A stretch of DNA of 64,000 bases from Campylobacter mucosalis (GTDB lineage: Bacteria; Campylobacterota; Campylobacteria; Campylobacterales; Campylobacteraceae): assembly GCF_013372205.1 (NCBI RefSeq), contig NZ_CP053831.1:124001-188000 (forward strand), written 5' to 3'. Shown here piece by piece: positions 28,811-38,229 of the stretch. The position numbers and the translations under genes were made by a program. Below the pieces are notes generated by a model. That model was not told where the DNA came from. It was given only the letters and a program-made list of their open reading frames with translations, and did no database searches. Every line of letters begins with the position of its first letter. Within the stretch, counting starts at the first letter, position 1.

Positions 28811-29812
28811 ATGAGAGTTGGTATCATCGGAGTTAGCGGATATACGGGCTTTGAGCTAATTAGGCTAATCTTAAATCACCCAAAATTTAAGATCTCATAT
28901 CTAGGTGCGAGCACACAGGGTAGGATAGATGAAATTTTTGGCTCACTTAAAGGTGTTTTTGATTTTGAAGTAAGCGTTGCAAATGCCGATGACGCCTCAA
29001 AACTTTGCGATTTGGTCTTTTTAGCCCTGCCACACAAAGAGGCTATGGGATATGCTAAAATTTTGCTTAGTAACGGCGTAAAAGTGGTTGATTTATCGGC
29101 TGATTATAGGCTAAATTTGCAAAATTACGAGAAAAATTACGGCGAACATTTAGATAAAGAAAACCTAAAAAACGCAGTTTATGGACTAACAGAGCTAAAT
29201 AGACAGGCAATAAAAAACGCTAAAATTTTAGCAAATCCGGGTTGCTACCCGACTGCTTCGATTTTAGCCGTTTTGCCGTTTTTGCCATACATTGATACAG
29301 ATTTTGGCGTGATAATAGACGCAAAAAGCGGTGTAAGCGGTGCTGGTAAAAAGCCAAGTGCTACTACACATTTTGTAAGCGTAAATGAAAATTTAAACGC
29401 CTACAATCCAATAATCCACCGCCACGCCGATGAGATAGCCCAGCACCTAAGCACAGCGGCAAGTAAGAGCGTAAATGTGCTTTTTGTGCCACACTTAGTC
29501 GCGCTTACTCGTGGTATGCTAGTATCTGCTTATGCAAAGCTAACGGCTAGGATTAATCCACTTGAAGTGCTAAATGAGTTTTATAAAGATGAGAAATTTA
29601 TTCGCATTCGCACTGAGCCAGTTAGCGTTAAAAACGTGGCAGGAACGCACTTTTGCGATATTTTTGCGATGGTTAAGGACGATAAAATTTTCATAAACTC
29701 AGCCATTGATAATCTCTTAAAGGGTGCTAGCTCACAAGCCGTTGTAAACGCAAATTTAATGTGCGGATTTGACGAGAGTTTAGGGCTTAGCGTGGTAAGT
29801 CAGTTTTGTTAG
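28811..29812 (+). CDS. argC: N-acetyl-gamma-glutamyl-phosphate reductase ArgC
   Basis: A 333-residue enzyme of arginine synthesis that reduces N-acetylglutamyl phosphate to the semialdehyde. VGIIGVSGYTGFELIRLI (residues 2-19) is the NADP loop, ANPGCYPTA (about 140-148) contains the catalytic Cys, and HFCDIFA lies near the C-terminus. AGCGGVSGAGKKPS-type sequence and the HRHADEIAQHL stretch support the family. It overlaps the next gene by 7 bases. In C. jejuni, as I recall, argC lies elsewhere, so its placement inside this block may be lineage-specific. Confidence 0.94.
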   Translation: MRVGIIGVSGYTGFELIRLILNHPKFKISYLGASTQGRIDEIFGSLKGVFDFEVSVANADDASKLCDLVFLALPHKEAMGYAKILLSNGVKVVDLSADYRLNLQNYEKNYGEHLDKENLKNAVYGLTELNRQAIKNAKILANPGCYPTASILAVLPFLPYIDTDFGVIIDAKSGVSGAGKKPSATTHFVSVNENLNAYNPIIHRHADEIAQHLSTAASKSVNVLFVPHLVALTRGMLVSAYAKLTARINPLEVLNEFYKDEKFIRIRTEPVSVKNVAGTHFCDIFAMVKDDKIFINSAIDNLLKGASSQAVVNANLMCGFDESLGLSVVSQFC

Positions 29813-30540
29813 AGATTAAAGATGGTGCGGTTTTTGTCGCTGACGCTCACGTAAATGAAAACCGCACGGAATTTCTAAGCTTCTTAGAGCTTATAAATAG
29901 CGGTAAAATCGCTACTACTCAGCTTTTTTTAATGGGCGATATTTTTGATTTTTTAACAGGTTATGGCGACTACACGGCAAAATTTTACGCAAAATATATA
30001 GATTTAATAGAACAAATTGCACTTAAAATAGAGGTTTTTTACATTGAGGGCAACCACGATTTTAGGCTAAAAAAGCTTTTTAAAAATGTAAAAATTTATG
30101 AAATTTCAAAACAGCCAGTTAGTTTTTTTATCACAGAAAATAACGAAAAAAAATCCGTCCAGATCGCACACGGCGATAACTATTTGCCATTTGTTAGCAA
30201 ATACGCACTTTTGTTTTTGCGTTTAAAATGGTTTTTAAAATTTATGAATTTTCTTGATGTTTTGCTTAATTTTAAAATTTCAAAGTCAATCTTAAAGGCA
30301 CTAACAAAGAAAAAATTAGACTATAAAATTAAAAATTTCAAAGGCTTTATAAGCCCAAAAATGCGTCATTATGACGCTAATTTTGTCATTGAAGGGCATT
30401 ATCATCAGGGCGAAATTTTTGATATTGACGAAAAATTTTATATAAATTTACCAACTTTTGCGTGTGAGCAAAGTTATTTTGTTGTAGAATACGCCCATAA
30501 CAAAATCAAATTTGCTCAAAAGAGCTTGAAAGGACATTGA
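29806..30540 (+). CDS. LpxH-like metallophosphoesterase
   Basis: A 244-residue calcineurin-like phosphoesterase. Metal motifs in order are VADAHVNENR (about 11), LMGDIFDFL (about 42), YIEGNHDFRL (about 77-86), IAHGDNY (about 120) and IEGHYHQGEI (about 198). This is the pattern of LpxH, UDP-2,3-diacylglucosamine pyrophosphatase, and lpxB lies three genes upstream, so a lipid A role is likely. It starts with TTG at 29806, inside the argC end. The ribosome site is weak (GGTAAG), consistent with coupled translation. Its TGA overlaps the cheV ATG by one base. Confidence 0.85.
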   Translation: MLEIKDGAVFVADAHVNENRTEFLSFLELINSGKIATTQLFLMGDIFDFLTGYGDYTAKFYAKYIDLIEQIALKIEVFYIEGNHDFRLKKLFKNVKIYEISKQPVSFFITENNEKKSVQIAHGDNYLPFVSKYALLFLRLKWFLKFMNFLDVLLNFKISKSILKALTKKKLDYKIKNFKGFISPKMRHYDANFVIEGHYHQGEIFDIDEKFYINLPTFACEQSYFVVEYAHNKIKFAQKSLKGH

Positions 30541-31496
30541 TGTTTGGAGACAACGTATTAAAAACGGGCTCAAACGAGATGGAACTTGTTGATTTTCGTA
30601 TCTTTAAAAAGAGCGATAGTAAGGTATATGAGGGTATATACGGCGTAAATGTCGCAAAGGTGCGTGAGATCATTAAGATGCCAAATCTGACCGAACTACC
30701 CGGCGTTCCAGAATACATTGAAGGTATTTTTGACTTGCGTGGCGTGGTTATACCTGTTATAAATTTAGCTAGATGGATGAATATCATCGAACCAGACGGC
30801 GAGGTTGTCATAAAACCGCGTGTTATTATCGCTGAGTTTAGCGGGATTCTAATCGGTTTTATTGTTCACGAGGCAAAAAGAATACGTCGTATTAACTGGA
30901 AAGATATCGAACCTGCAAATTTTGCAGCAAGCGGCACAGGCACACTTGATAAGGGTAAAATCACAGGCGTAACTCGCATTGAAAACGACGAAGTTTTGCT
31001 GATTTTAGATCTTGAAAGCATTGTTGAAGAGCTTGGAATTTACTCTCCAAAGCTTGATGTTGAGATAGATGAGGGTAAAAAGCTAAAAGGCTGGGCGCTT
31101 GTCCTTGATGATAGCACGACTGCTAGAAAGCTCGTAAAAGATACGCTAGAAAAAATGGGACTTAGTATAGTCGAAGCCAAAAACGGCGTTGAGGGACTTG
31201 AGCGTATGAACGAGCTTTATGAGAGATTTGGCGATAGGATCAAGCAAGAGGTTCGCGTGATTCTAAGCGATATTGAGATGCCGCAAATGGACGGCTATCA
31301 CTTTGCTGCAAACGTTAAAGATGATGAGAGATTTGCTGGAATTCCTATTATATTTAACTCATCTCTTAGTAATGAGTATAGTGAACTTCAAAGCAAAGAG
31401 GCTGGTGGCGACGCTTATCTTACTAAATTTGATGCAAATGTATTTTATCAAGAGGTGCTAAAAGTGATTGAAGCACACTCAAAATCTGCAAAATGA
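30540..31496 (+). CDS. cheV: Chemotaxis coupling protein CheV
   Basis: A 318-residue protein with an N-terminal CheW-like domain (VNVAKVREIIKMPNLTELPGVPEYIEGIFDLRG, about 39-71) and a C-terminal receiver domain (LVLDDSTTARKLV near 190, phosphoacceptor Asp in VILSDIEMPQMDGYHF near 245). CheV couples receptors to CheA and tunes adaptation. I start at ATG 30540 (MFGDNVLK) with AGGAC upstream; a TTG one codon earlier is in frame but unnecessary. cheA starts 8 bases after the stop. Confidence 0.95.
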   Translation: MFGDNVLKTGSNEMELVDFRIFKKSDSKVYEGIYGVNVAKVREIIKMPNLTELPGVPEYIEGIFDLRGVVIPVINLARWMNIIEPDGEVVIKPRVIIAEFSGILIGFIVHEAKRIRRINWKDIEPANFAASGTGTLDKGKITGVTRIENDEVLLILDLESIVEELGIYSPKLDVEIDEGKKLKGWALVLDDSTTARKLVKDTLEKMGLSIVEAKNGVEGLERMNELYERFGDRIKQEVRVILSDIEMPQMDGYHFAANVKDDERFAGIPIIFNSSLSNEYSELQSKEAGGDAYLTKFDANVFYQEVLKVIEAHSKSAK

Positions 31497-31504
31497 GGTG
31501 AAAA

Positions 31505-33814
31505 ATGGATGATATGAAAGAGATAATGGAAGACTTCTTAGTAGAAGCTTTCGAACTTATTGAGCAGATAGACCACGACTTAGTTGAGCTTGAGGCAAAC
31601 CCTGAAGATTTGGAGCTTTTAAATAGAATTTTCCGTGTTGCACACACCGTTAAAGGTAGTTCAAGCTTCTTAAATTTTGACGTTTTGACAAAGCTTACTC
31701 ACCATATGGAGGACGTGCTTAATAAAGCTAGAAAAGATGAGCTAAAGATCACTCCTGACGTTATGGACGTAGTGCTTGAGTCGGTTGATATGATGAAAGG
31801 GCTTTTACACAGCATTAGAGATCATGGTAATGATAGTGACGCTGGTATTGAAATTTCAGATATTTGCCGTAGACTTACAGCTATCTCTGAGGGCGACGCT
31901 GAGCATATAGCAGCAGCTCCAGCACCAGAGGCAACACCAGAACCAGCCGCTCCAGCTGAGCCAGAGCCTGAAATGAGCGATGAAGATCTATCAAATTTAA
32001 GCGATGATGAGGTTGAGGCTGAGATTGAAAGGCTTTTAAAGGTTAGAAAAGCAGAAGATCAAGCAAGACGTGCTAGCAAGGGTGCTTCAGCTTCTACTCC
32101 TGCTCCTAAACCAGCAGCAGCCCCAGTACCAAAGCCAGCTCCAAAAGATGACGGCGAGAAAAAGGTACCTGCTCAAAGCGGAGGTGCGGTCGCTCAGGAG
32201 CAAACGATTAGGGTTGAGGTTAAGCGACTTGACCACCTAATGAACCTAATTGGAGAGCTAGTACTTGGTAAAAACAGGCTTTTAAAAATTTATGATGACG
32301 TTGAAGAGCGATATGAGGGTGAGAAATTCCTTGAGGAGCTAAATCAAGTTGTTTCAAGCCTAAGCCTAGTTACAACAGATATTCAACTTGCTGTTATGAA
32401 AACTAGAATGCTTCCAATTGCAAAGGTGTTTAACAAATTCCCACGTATGATTAGGGATTTAAGCCGTGATTTAGGAAAGCAGATTGACCTTGAAATTTCA
32501 GGTGAAGAAACAGAGCTTGATAAATCAATCGTAGAAGAGATCGGCGATCCACTAGTTCACATTATACGTAACTCTTGTGACCACGGCATAGAAAGCCCAG
32601 AGGTAAGAAGAGCGGCTGGAAAACCTGAAAAGGGAACAGTCGAGCTTAAGGCTTACAACGAGGGCAACCACATCGTTATTGAGATTGTCGATGATGGTAA
32701 GGGACTTGATGCTGATATGCTTAAGTCTAAGTCGATAGAAAAGGGCATAATTACTGAACGTGAAGCTGACGCTATGAGCGATAAAGAGGCGTTTGGACTT
32801 ATATTTAAGCCTGGCTTCTCAACGGCTGCGAAGGTTACAAACGTAAGTGGTCGTGGCGTTGGTATGGACGTTGTTAAGACAAATATTGAAAAGCTAAATG
32901 GTATTATTGATATCGAGAGTGAAGTTGGCAAAGGCACGGTTATGAAGCTTAAAATTCCACTTACTCTTGCTATTATTCAGTCGTTACTCGTTGGCACTCA
33001 AGAGGAATTTTATGCTATACCACTTGCGAGTGTTCTTGAAACTGTTCGTGTGCCGATTGATGATATTTATACGATTGACGGCAAAAACGTGCTTCGCTTA
33101 AGAGATGAGGTGCTTTCACTTGTCCGCCTTTCAGACGTGTTTGGTGTAAATAAAGTATTTGACGGAGGCGATCACACTTACGTCGTTATCATCGGTGTTG
33201 CTGAAGCAAAACTTGGTATTATCGTTGATACACTTGTGGGTCAAGAAGAGATTGTTATTAAGTCAATGGGCGATTATTTACAAAATATACCAGGCATTGC
33301 TGGAGCGACAATTCGTGGCGACGGACGTGTTACGCTAATTATTGATGTTGGCGCGATGATGGAGATGGCAAAGGATATTAAGGTAAATATCAGAGCCGAA
33401 ATGGACGCTGAAGCTAAAAACGTAAAAGAAAAACCAAGTGACTATAAGGTTCTAATCGTTGATGACTCAAAAATGGATAGAACGATAATGCAAAAATCGC
33501 TTGAGCCAACTGGCGTAACTGTTATAGAAGCTACAAACGGTGTTGAAGCATTAAATGTTATAAAATCAGGTGAACACGCGTTTGACGCTATTTTAATTGA
33601 CATTGAGATGCCTAGAATGGACGGCTACACACTTGCTGGTGAAATTCGTAAATACTCAAAATACAGAAATTTACCACTCATTGCCGTTACGTCAAGAACG
33701 TCAAAAACCGATAGATTACGTGGCGTAGAGGTTGGAATGACTGAGTATATAACCAAGCCATACTCATCAGAGTACCTTGAAAACGTTGTTAGAAAAAATA
33801 TTAAGTTACCATAG
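31505..33814 (+). CDS. cheA: Chemotaxis histidine kinase CheA with C-terminal receiver (CheAY)
   Basis: A 769-residue hybrid kinase. Domains in order: HPt with phosphorylated His47 (RVAHTVKGSSSF), an Ala/Pro/Glu-rich linker (about 138-220, including a PAAAP-type run), dimerisation (IRVEVKRLDHLMNLIGELVLGKNR), an HSP90-type ATPase (HIIRNSCDHGIESPEVRR; GRGVGMDVVK), CheW-like P5, and a receiver domain at about 650-768 with LIDIEMPRMDGY. The fused receiver is normal for Campylobacter and Helicobacter. It is flanked by cheV and cheW in one operon. Confidence 0.97.
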   Translation: MDDMKEIMEDFLVEAFELIEQIDHDLVELEANPEDLELLNRIFRVAHTVKGSSSFLNFDVLTKLTHHMEDVLNKARKDELKITPDVMDVVLESVDMMKGLLHSIRDHGNDSDAGIEISDICRRLTAISEGDAEHIAAAPAPEATPEPAAPAEPEPEMSDEDLSNLSDDEVEAEIERLLKVRKAEDQARRASKGASASTPAPKPAAAPVPKPAPKDDGEKKVPAQSGGAVAQEQTIRVEVKRLDHLMNLIGELVLGKNRLLKIYDDVEERYEGEKFLEELNQVVSSLSLVTTDIQLAVMKTRMLPIAKVFNKFPRMIRDLSRDLGKQIDLEISGEETELDKSIVEEIGDPLVHIIRNSCDHGIESPEVRRAAGKPEKGTVELKAYNEGNHIVIEIVDDGKGLDADMLKSKSIEKGIITEREADAMSDKEAFGLIFKPGFSTAAKVTNVSGRGVGMDVVKTNIEKLNGIIDIESEVGKGTVMKLKIPLTLAIIQSLLVGTQEEFYAIPLASVLETVRVPIDDIYTIDGKNVLRLRDEVLSLVRLSDVFGVNKVFDGGDHTYVVIIGVAEAKLGIIVDTLVGQEEIVIKSMGDYLQNIPGIAGATIRGDGRVTLIIDVGAMMEMAKDIKVNIRAEMDAEAKNVKEKPSDYKVLIVDDSKMDRTIMQKSLEPTGVTVIEATNGVEALNVIKSGEHAFDAILIDIEMPRMDGYTLAGEIRKYSKYRNLPLIAVTSRTSKTDRLRGVEVGMTEYITKPYSSEYLENVVRKNIKLP

Positions 33815-33824
33815 GGAGTAAGAT

Positions 33825-34325
33825 ATGGCAGGTAATAAATTAAACGAAGTCTTACAAAAACAAAAAACGCAGATAGAGGAGCCAAATGCCGTTAATAGCG
33901 AGGATATAATCCAGCTTGTTGGCTTTGTGGTAGGAGAAGAGGAGTATGCGATACCTATTTTAAATATTCAAGAGATAATAAAGCCGATAGAGTATACTAG
34001 GGTACCAAGTGTACCTGAGTATGTTTTAGGCGTGTTTAATCTTCGTGGTAACGTTATCCCGCTTATTGATTTAAGAAAGCGTTTTTCACTAACCACAAGT
34101 AAGCAGAGTGCTAGTACAAGATATATTGTTATGAAGGATAATGAAAATATCGCTGGATTTGTCATTGATAGGCTAACAGAAGCCATTCGTATAAACAGAA
34201 ACAGGATTGATCCGCCACCAGAGACTTTAGTAAAAGATAAGGGTATGATTTATGGTATCGGTAAACGAGATCAAAATATCCTTACTATATTAAAAGTTGA
34301 AAGCCTGTTAAAGCGCGACTTCTAA
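33825..34325 (+). CDS. cheW: Chemotaxis adaptor CheW
   Basis: A 166-residue single-domain CheW: VGFVVGEEEYAIPILNIQEIIKPIEYTRVPSVPEYVLGVFNLRGNVIPLIDLRKRF (about 27-82) is the hallmark segment. It links receptors to the P5 domain of CheA. The start follows GGGAGTAAGAT, 10 bases after cheA. serB begins 9 bases after the stop. Confidence 0.96.
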   Translation: MAGNKLNEVLQKQKTQIEEPNAVNSEDIIQLVGFVVGEEEYAIPILNIQEIIKPIEYTRVPSVPEYVLGVFNLRGNVIPLIDLRKRFSLTTSKQSASTRYIVMKDNENIAGFVIDRLTEAIRINRNRIDPPPETLVKDKGMIYGIGKRDQNILTILKVESLLKRDF

Positions 34326-34334
34326 AGGTAAAAT

Positions 34335-34961
34335 TTGATAAGACTTTGCGTGTTTGATTTTGACGCGACATTGATTGATAGCGAGACGATAGATGAACTC
34401 GCTATCTCTTATGGCGTTATAGATGAGGTAAGAGAAATAACCATTAAGGCTATGGCTGGTGAGTTTGATTTTTACGAGAGTTTGCAAACAAGAGTTCAGA
34501 AACTAGCCGGTATGAAGCTTGAGGATGTTGTTAGGGTTTGTGAGAATTTAAAGCCGACAAACGGAGCGGCTGAGCTTGTAAGTGGGCTAAAACAGCTTGG
34601 CATTAAAGTTGTAGTTTTTAGTGGCGGTTTTCAAATAGCAACAGATATGTTTAAAGATAAAATAGGCTACGATGAGAGCTTTGCAAACACTTTGCACGAA
34701 AAAAACGGCGTATTAACAGGACTTGTTAATGGCGGACTTACTTTTTCAAATTCCAAAGGTCAGATGATACAAAGGGTGCAAAATTTGCTCGGAGTAACAC
34801 CAGAAGAGACGATGTGTGTCGGAGATGGTGCTAATGATATCTCTATGTTTGCTCACGCTAAAATAAGCGTGGCATTTTGTGCAAAAGATATTCTAAAAAA
34901 ACACGCAACCCACTGCGTAGATGTACGTGATATGCGTGAAATTTTAAAAATAGTAGGCTAA
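34335..34961 (+). CDS. serB: Phosphoserine phosphatase SerB
   Basis: A 208-residue HAD phosphatase. Motif I is FDFDATLID (residues 7-15, with Ala in place of the more common Ser), motif II VFSGGF (about 95), and motif III/IV CVGDGANDISMFAHA (about 156-170). It performs the last step of serine synthesis; serC, the step before, is in the same window at 52.5 kb. It starts with TTG at 34335 (MIRLCVFDFD) behind AAAGGTAAAA. The tal gene begins 2 bases after the stop. Confidence 0.93.
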   Translation: MIRLCVFDFDATLIDSETIDELAISYGVIDEVREITIKAMAGEFDFYESLQTRVQKLAGMKLEDVVRVCENLKPTNGAAELVSGLKQLGIKVVVFSGGFQIATDMFKDKIGYDESFANTLHEKNGVLTGLVNGGLTFSNSKGQMIQRVQNLLGVTPEETMCVGDGANDISMFAHAKISVAFCAKDILKKHATHCVDVRDMREILKIVG

Positions 34962-34963
34962 AA

Positions 34964-35959
34964 ATGTATAAAAATACGAACTTTTCACTTTGGTGTGATT
35001 TTATTGAAAGAGATTTTTTAGATAGGGAATTTTCAGATCTCATAAAAGACAACACTATAAATGGTGCCACTAGCAATCCTGCGATATTTAAAACAGCTTT
35101 TAGTAGCTCATCGTCATACACCAATGCACTTTTAAGTAGTCAAAAACGCCACCCAAAAGAGCTTTATGAGCTACTTGCGACCCAAGATATAAAAATTGAA
35201 GCTTGTAAATTACTTAAAAACTATGCAAATGGCGATGACGGCTTTGTTAGTATAGAGGTTGATCCAAATTTATCTGATAATACAGAAGGCACAATAAAAG
35301 AGGGTGAAAGGCTTTATAATCTTATAAAAATGCCAAATGTGATGATAAAAATTCCAGCCACAAAAGATGGTTTTGAAGCTATGAGTGCTCTAATGGCACA
35401 AGGCATAAGTGTAAATGCAACGCTAATTTTTAGCCCAGATCAAGCCAAAAATTGCCTAGACGCTTTTAAACAAGGCAGTGAAATTTACAAAAAACGCTAT
35501 CCAAACACAGAGCTTCCAAAAGGCGTTATAAGCATATTTGTAAGCCGTTTTGATAGACTTCTTGATACTACTATGAGTCAAAAAAATCTACCAAAATCAC
35601 AAATAGGTATAATGAATGCAACTAAAATTTACCATATTATTAACGAAGCAAATTTGCCAAATGTTAGGGCACTTTTTGCAAGTACTGGCGTAAAAGGTGG
35701 CGAATTAAGGGGCGATTATTACGTGCGTGAGCTAATGTTTGAAAATACGATTAACACCGCACCGTTTGATACTATTAAAGAATTTATAAAACACGATGTA
35801 AGCATTAAAAATCCAAGCTCAAAAGAGAGTGTGGAGAGCTTTTTTGGTGTATTAAAAAATGCAGATATTGATATAAATTTAGCTTATAAAGAGCTTTTAA
35901 ATGATGGTTTAAAGGCATTTGTGGTCGCATTTGATGAAATTCTAAGCTCACTAAAATAG
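34964..35959 (+). CDS. tal: Transaldolase
   Basis: A 331-residue transaldolase: GATSNPAIFKTA (about 27-38), EVDPNLSDNTEGTI (about 88-101), the Schiff-base lysine in NVMIKIPATKDG (about 115-126) and GISVNATLIFSPDQA (about 138). It transfers a dihydroxyacetone unit between pentose-phosphate sugars. It closes the cheV-cheA-cheW-serB-tal run seen in C. jejuni (Cj0281c-Cj0285c). No strong terminator is seen before the rplY promoter. Confidence 0.94.
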   Translation: MYKNTNFSLWCDFIERDFLDREFSDLIKDNTINGATSNPAIFKTAFSSSSSYTNALLSSQKRHPKELYELLATQDIKIEACKLLKNYANGDDGFVSIEVDPNLSDNTEGTIKEGERLYNLIKMPNVMIKIPATKDGFEAMSALMAQGISVNATLIFSPDQAKNCLDAFKQGSEIYKKRYPNTELPKGVISIFVSRFDRLLDTTMSQKNLPKSQIGIMNATKIYHIINEANLPNVRALFASTGVKGGELRGDYYVRELMFENTINTAPFDTIKEFIKHDVSIKNPSSKESVESFFGVLKNADIDINLAYKELLNDGLKAFVVAFDEILSSLK

Positions 35960-35991
35960 TTAAATTAATTCTAAATTTATAAAATTTTAGC

Positions 35992-35997
35992 TACAAT
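35992..35997 (+). promoter_or_regulatory. Candidate -10 box for the rplY-pth operon
   Basis: TACAAT, 30 bases before the rplY start, with long A/T tracts upstream (TTTATAAAATTTTAGC). Confidence 0.45.
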
Positions 35998-36026
35998 CAG
36001 CGACTTATTTTATTGAAAGGATGACG

Positions 36027-36563
36027 ATGTTAGAAGGAATCGTTAGAGAGAGTATCGGTAAAAAGTCTAGTAAGGCTTTAAGAAGAGATGGTTATCTAAT
36101 CGCAAACATTTATGGTAAGGGATTAGAGAATATATCAGCCGCTTTTAAGGTAAATGAGTTTATCAAAGAGGCTAGAAAAAAAGAGACCCTTGCGTTTGAT
36201 GTAAAGGTTGGCGGTAAGGTTTATAACGTTGTTATCGTTGATTATCAAAGAGATGTTGTAACAAACGACCTAAAACACGTGGATTTAAAGGTGGCGTTAC
36301 CGGGCGTTGTATCAAAATATATGATCCCAGTTAAGCCTTTTGGGACACCAATTGGTCTTAAAAACAAGGGCGTTTTAATCCAGTCAAAACGCAGAATAGC
36401 AGTAAAATGCACAGCTGAAAATTTGCCAAATTCATTTGATGTTGATGTAAGCAAACTTGACATTGATGATACGATTTTAGTTCGTGATATTAAAGTCCCA
36501 ACTGGTGTTACGATGGTTGAGGCTGACAGAGTGGCTGTTCTTGGAGTTATCAAAGCTAGATAA
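36027..36563 (+). CDS. rplY: 50S ribosomal protein L25 (Ctc form)
   Basis: A 178-residue two-domain L25/Ctc protein that binds 5S rRNA. The N-terminal domain is [32 protein letters not shown], and the C-terminal beta-barrel ends [19 protein letters not shown] prefer ATG 36027 to ATG 36021: AAAGGA ends 7 bases before 36027, and MLEGIVRES is the family's usual start. pth follows 9 bases after the stop, a common pairing. Confidence 0.95.
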   Translation: MLEGIVRESIGKKSSKALRRDGYLIANIYGKGLENISAAFKVNEFIKEARKKETLAFDVKVGGKVYNVVIVDYQRDVVTNDLKHVDLKVALPGVVSKYMIPVKPFGTPIGLKNKGVLIQSKRRIAVKCTAENLPNSFDVDVSKLDIDDTILVRDIKVPTGVTMVEADRVAVLGVIKAR

Positions 36564-36572
36564 GGCTAGTTG

Positions 36573-37115
36573 ATGACGCTTATCGTGGGGCTTGGAAACC
36601 CCACAAAACAATACGAAAATACTAGGCATAATGTCGGATTTATGCTAATTGATAGGCTAAAAGACGCAGATTTTACAGACGTTTCTAGCACAAAATTTCA
36701 GGGCGAACTATACAAATTTAAAGACCTTTTGCTTTTAAAACCACAAACCTATATGAATCTTTCAGGCAACAGCGTAAAAGCAGTAAATGACTTTTATAAA
36801 CCAAGTCGGATTATCGTTATTCACGATGATTTGGATTTAGGTTTTGGTGCGATTAAATTTAAAAAAGGTGGTAGTAGTGGCGGACACAACGGCATAAAGT
36901 CGATTGATAATCTAATCGGTGCTGATTATGAGCGTGTTAGGATTGGTATAGGGCGAAGTGGTGAGGCTAAAAATTTCGTGCTTGGCGAGTTTGGCGATGA
37001 TGAAAAAGAGCCATTAAATGAAATTTTAAACTACACAAAAACAGCCCTCTTAGAGCTTTTAAAAAGCGATATAGTCACGATAAATCAGAAATACTCACGC
37101 AAGGGCATAAAATGA
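36573..37115 (+). CDS. pth: Peptidyl-tRNA hydrolase
   Basis: A 180-residue enzyme that frees tRNA from dropped-off peptidyl-tRNA. [27 protein letters not shown] carries Asn8 and catalytic His20 (TRHNVGF). [10 protein letters not shown] (about 62-71), [11 protein letters not shown] (about 88-98) and [13 protein letters not shown] complete the pattern. The ATG at 36573 is used; a TTG one codon upstream is in frame. It overlaps the lptG gene (ATGA). Confidence 0.96.
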   Translation: MTLIVGLGNPTKQYENTRHNVGFMLIDRLKDADFTDVSSTKFQGELYKFKDLLLLKPQTYMNLSGNSVKAVNDFYKPSRIIVIHDDLDLGFGAIKFKKGGSSGGHNGIKSIDNLIGADYERVRIGIGRSGEAKNFVLGEFGDDEKEPLNEILNYTKTALLELLKSDIVTINQKYSRKGIK

Positions 37116-38176
37116 ACCTATATGCTAGATATGTTGGCTGGGTCTATTTTAAGTCCTTTTTGGTAGTTTTTCTCTCGCTCTTGTTATTTTATGTAGGTAT
37201 TGATCTTTTATCAAATTTAAAAGATATACCAAGCTCGGCAAATACGCAAATTTTATATTTTTTATTTACTTGTGTTAGTGCTGTTTCTTATGTTTTGCCG
37301 ATATCTTTGGTGTTTGCACTCATCGTCGCAAAGATAAATATGGTTCGCTCAAACGAACTTGTGAGTTTTTACGCACTTGGAGTTAGCAAAAACGCCCTTA
37401 TCCGCCCACCATTTTTTATCGCATTACTTATAACAATTTTTTACGTTGGGCTAAATTTTACGCCATTTGCCTACGCTTATGATTATCAAAAAAGCCTTAT
37501 TAAAGATAGAGATTTTAACAAAATCACAAACGATACGCTTGTAAAATTTGACGGCAAATTCGTGTATATTAAGGAGTTAAATCCGCTTGAAAATAAAATT
37601 TTAAGCGTTGATATTTTTGATATAAACGAGACAACTCTTAAGAGCGTAGCCTCGATTGATATGGCTAAATTTAAAGACAATCAATGGTATGCAAATGAGA
37701 CAAATACGACTTATTTGCCAGATAAACTTGAGCTTGGAAAGGCCGGGCTTACGCTAGAAAGTGGTAAAAACGAGGTTGCCCTAAGTGGATTTAAGCCAAA
37801 AAGCATACAGAGTGCAAATGTCGCTGATAAAAGTAGTCTAAGCGTAGTTGATGTGCTTGATTTTATTTTTACCTTTAAGGACGAAGGTATTGAGCTAAAC
37901 TCGGCAAGATCGATGTTTTACTCGCTTACGATATATCCATTTTTTGCACCATTGCTAGTGCTTGTTTTATATTACTACTTGCCCGTTACTGGCAGGTTTT
38001 TTAATCTAGCTTTTGTGAGTTTTATCCTTGTCTTGGTAACACTGGTTTTATGGGGAGTATTATTTGTGCTTATTAAATTTTCACAAAGTGCTACTATTTT
38101 GCCAGAGATTGGAATTTTGCTACCTATTTTTGCTCTTTTTTGCTACTCTATTTATCTTACAAAAGCTCATCATTAA
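37112..38176 (+). CDS. lptG: LptF/LptG-family permease
   Basis: A 354-residue membrane protein of the YjgP/YjgQ family: three N-terminal membrane spans, a periplasmic beta-jellyroll-like middle (about 130-240), and three C-terminal spans. With LptB it forms the ABC transporter that lifts LPS from the inner membrane. The order rplY-pth-lptG-lysA matches C. jejuni Cj0311-Cj0314. A hairpin followed by T8 lies just after the stop. Confidence 0.87.
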   Translation: MNLYARYVGWVYFKSFLVVFLSLLLFYVGIDLLSNLKDIPSSANTQILYFLFTCVSAVSYVLPISLVFALIVAKINMVRSNELVSFYALGVSKNALIRPPFFIALLITIFYVGLNFTPFAYAYDYQKSLIKDRDFNKITNDTLVKFDGKFVYIKELNPLENKILSVDIFDINETTLKSVASIDMAKFKDNQWYANETNTTYLPDKLELGKAGLTLESGKNEVALSGFKPKSIQSANVADKSSLSVVDVLDFIFTFKDEGIELNSARSMFYSLTIYPFFAPLLVLVLYYYLPVTGRFFNLAFVSFILVLVTLVLWGVLFVLIKFSQSATILPEIGILLPIFALFCYSIYLTKAHH

Positions 38177-38198
38177 GCCAAATTTTGGCATTTTTTTT
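38177..38198 (+). terminator. Probable intrinsic terminator after lptG
   Basis: GCCAA/TTGGC is a short stem around a tight loop, directly followed by A and eight T. The stem is short, so termination may be partial. The T-run also forms the upstream part of the lysA promoter. Confidence 0.55.
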
Positions 38199-38199
38199 G

Positions 38200-38205
38200 T
38201 AAAAT
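38200..38205 (+). promoter_or_regulatory. Candidate -10 box for lysA
   Basis: TAAAAT preceded by TTTTTTTTG, the T-rich context usual for Campylobacter sigma-70 promoters, 24 bases before the lysA start. Confidence 0.45.
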
Positions 38206-38229
38206 CCCTGAATTTACCAAAGGGCTTTA

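Noticed and set aside
31940-32160. Pro/Ala-rich repeat in cheA as a possible unstable repeat
   Set aside because: The codons vary and the region is the expected flexible linker between HPt and dimerisation domains.
36245-36553. 102-residue open frame opposite rplY
   Set aside because: Antisense shadow of a ribosomal protein gene; no ribosome site or family.
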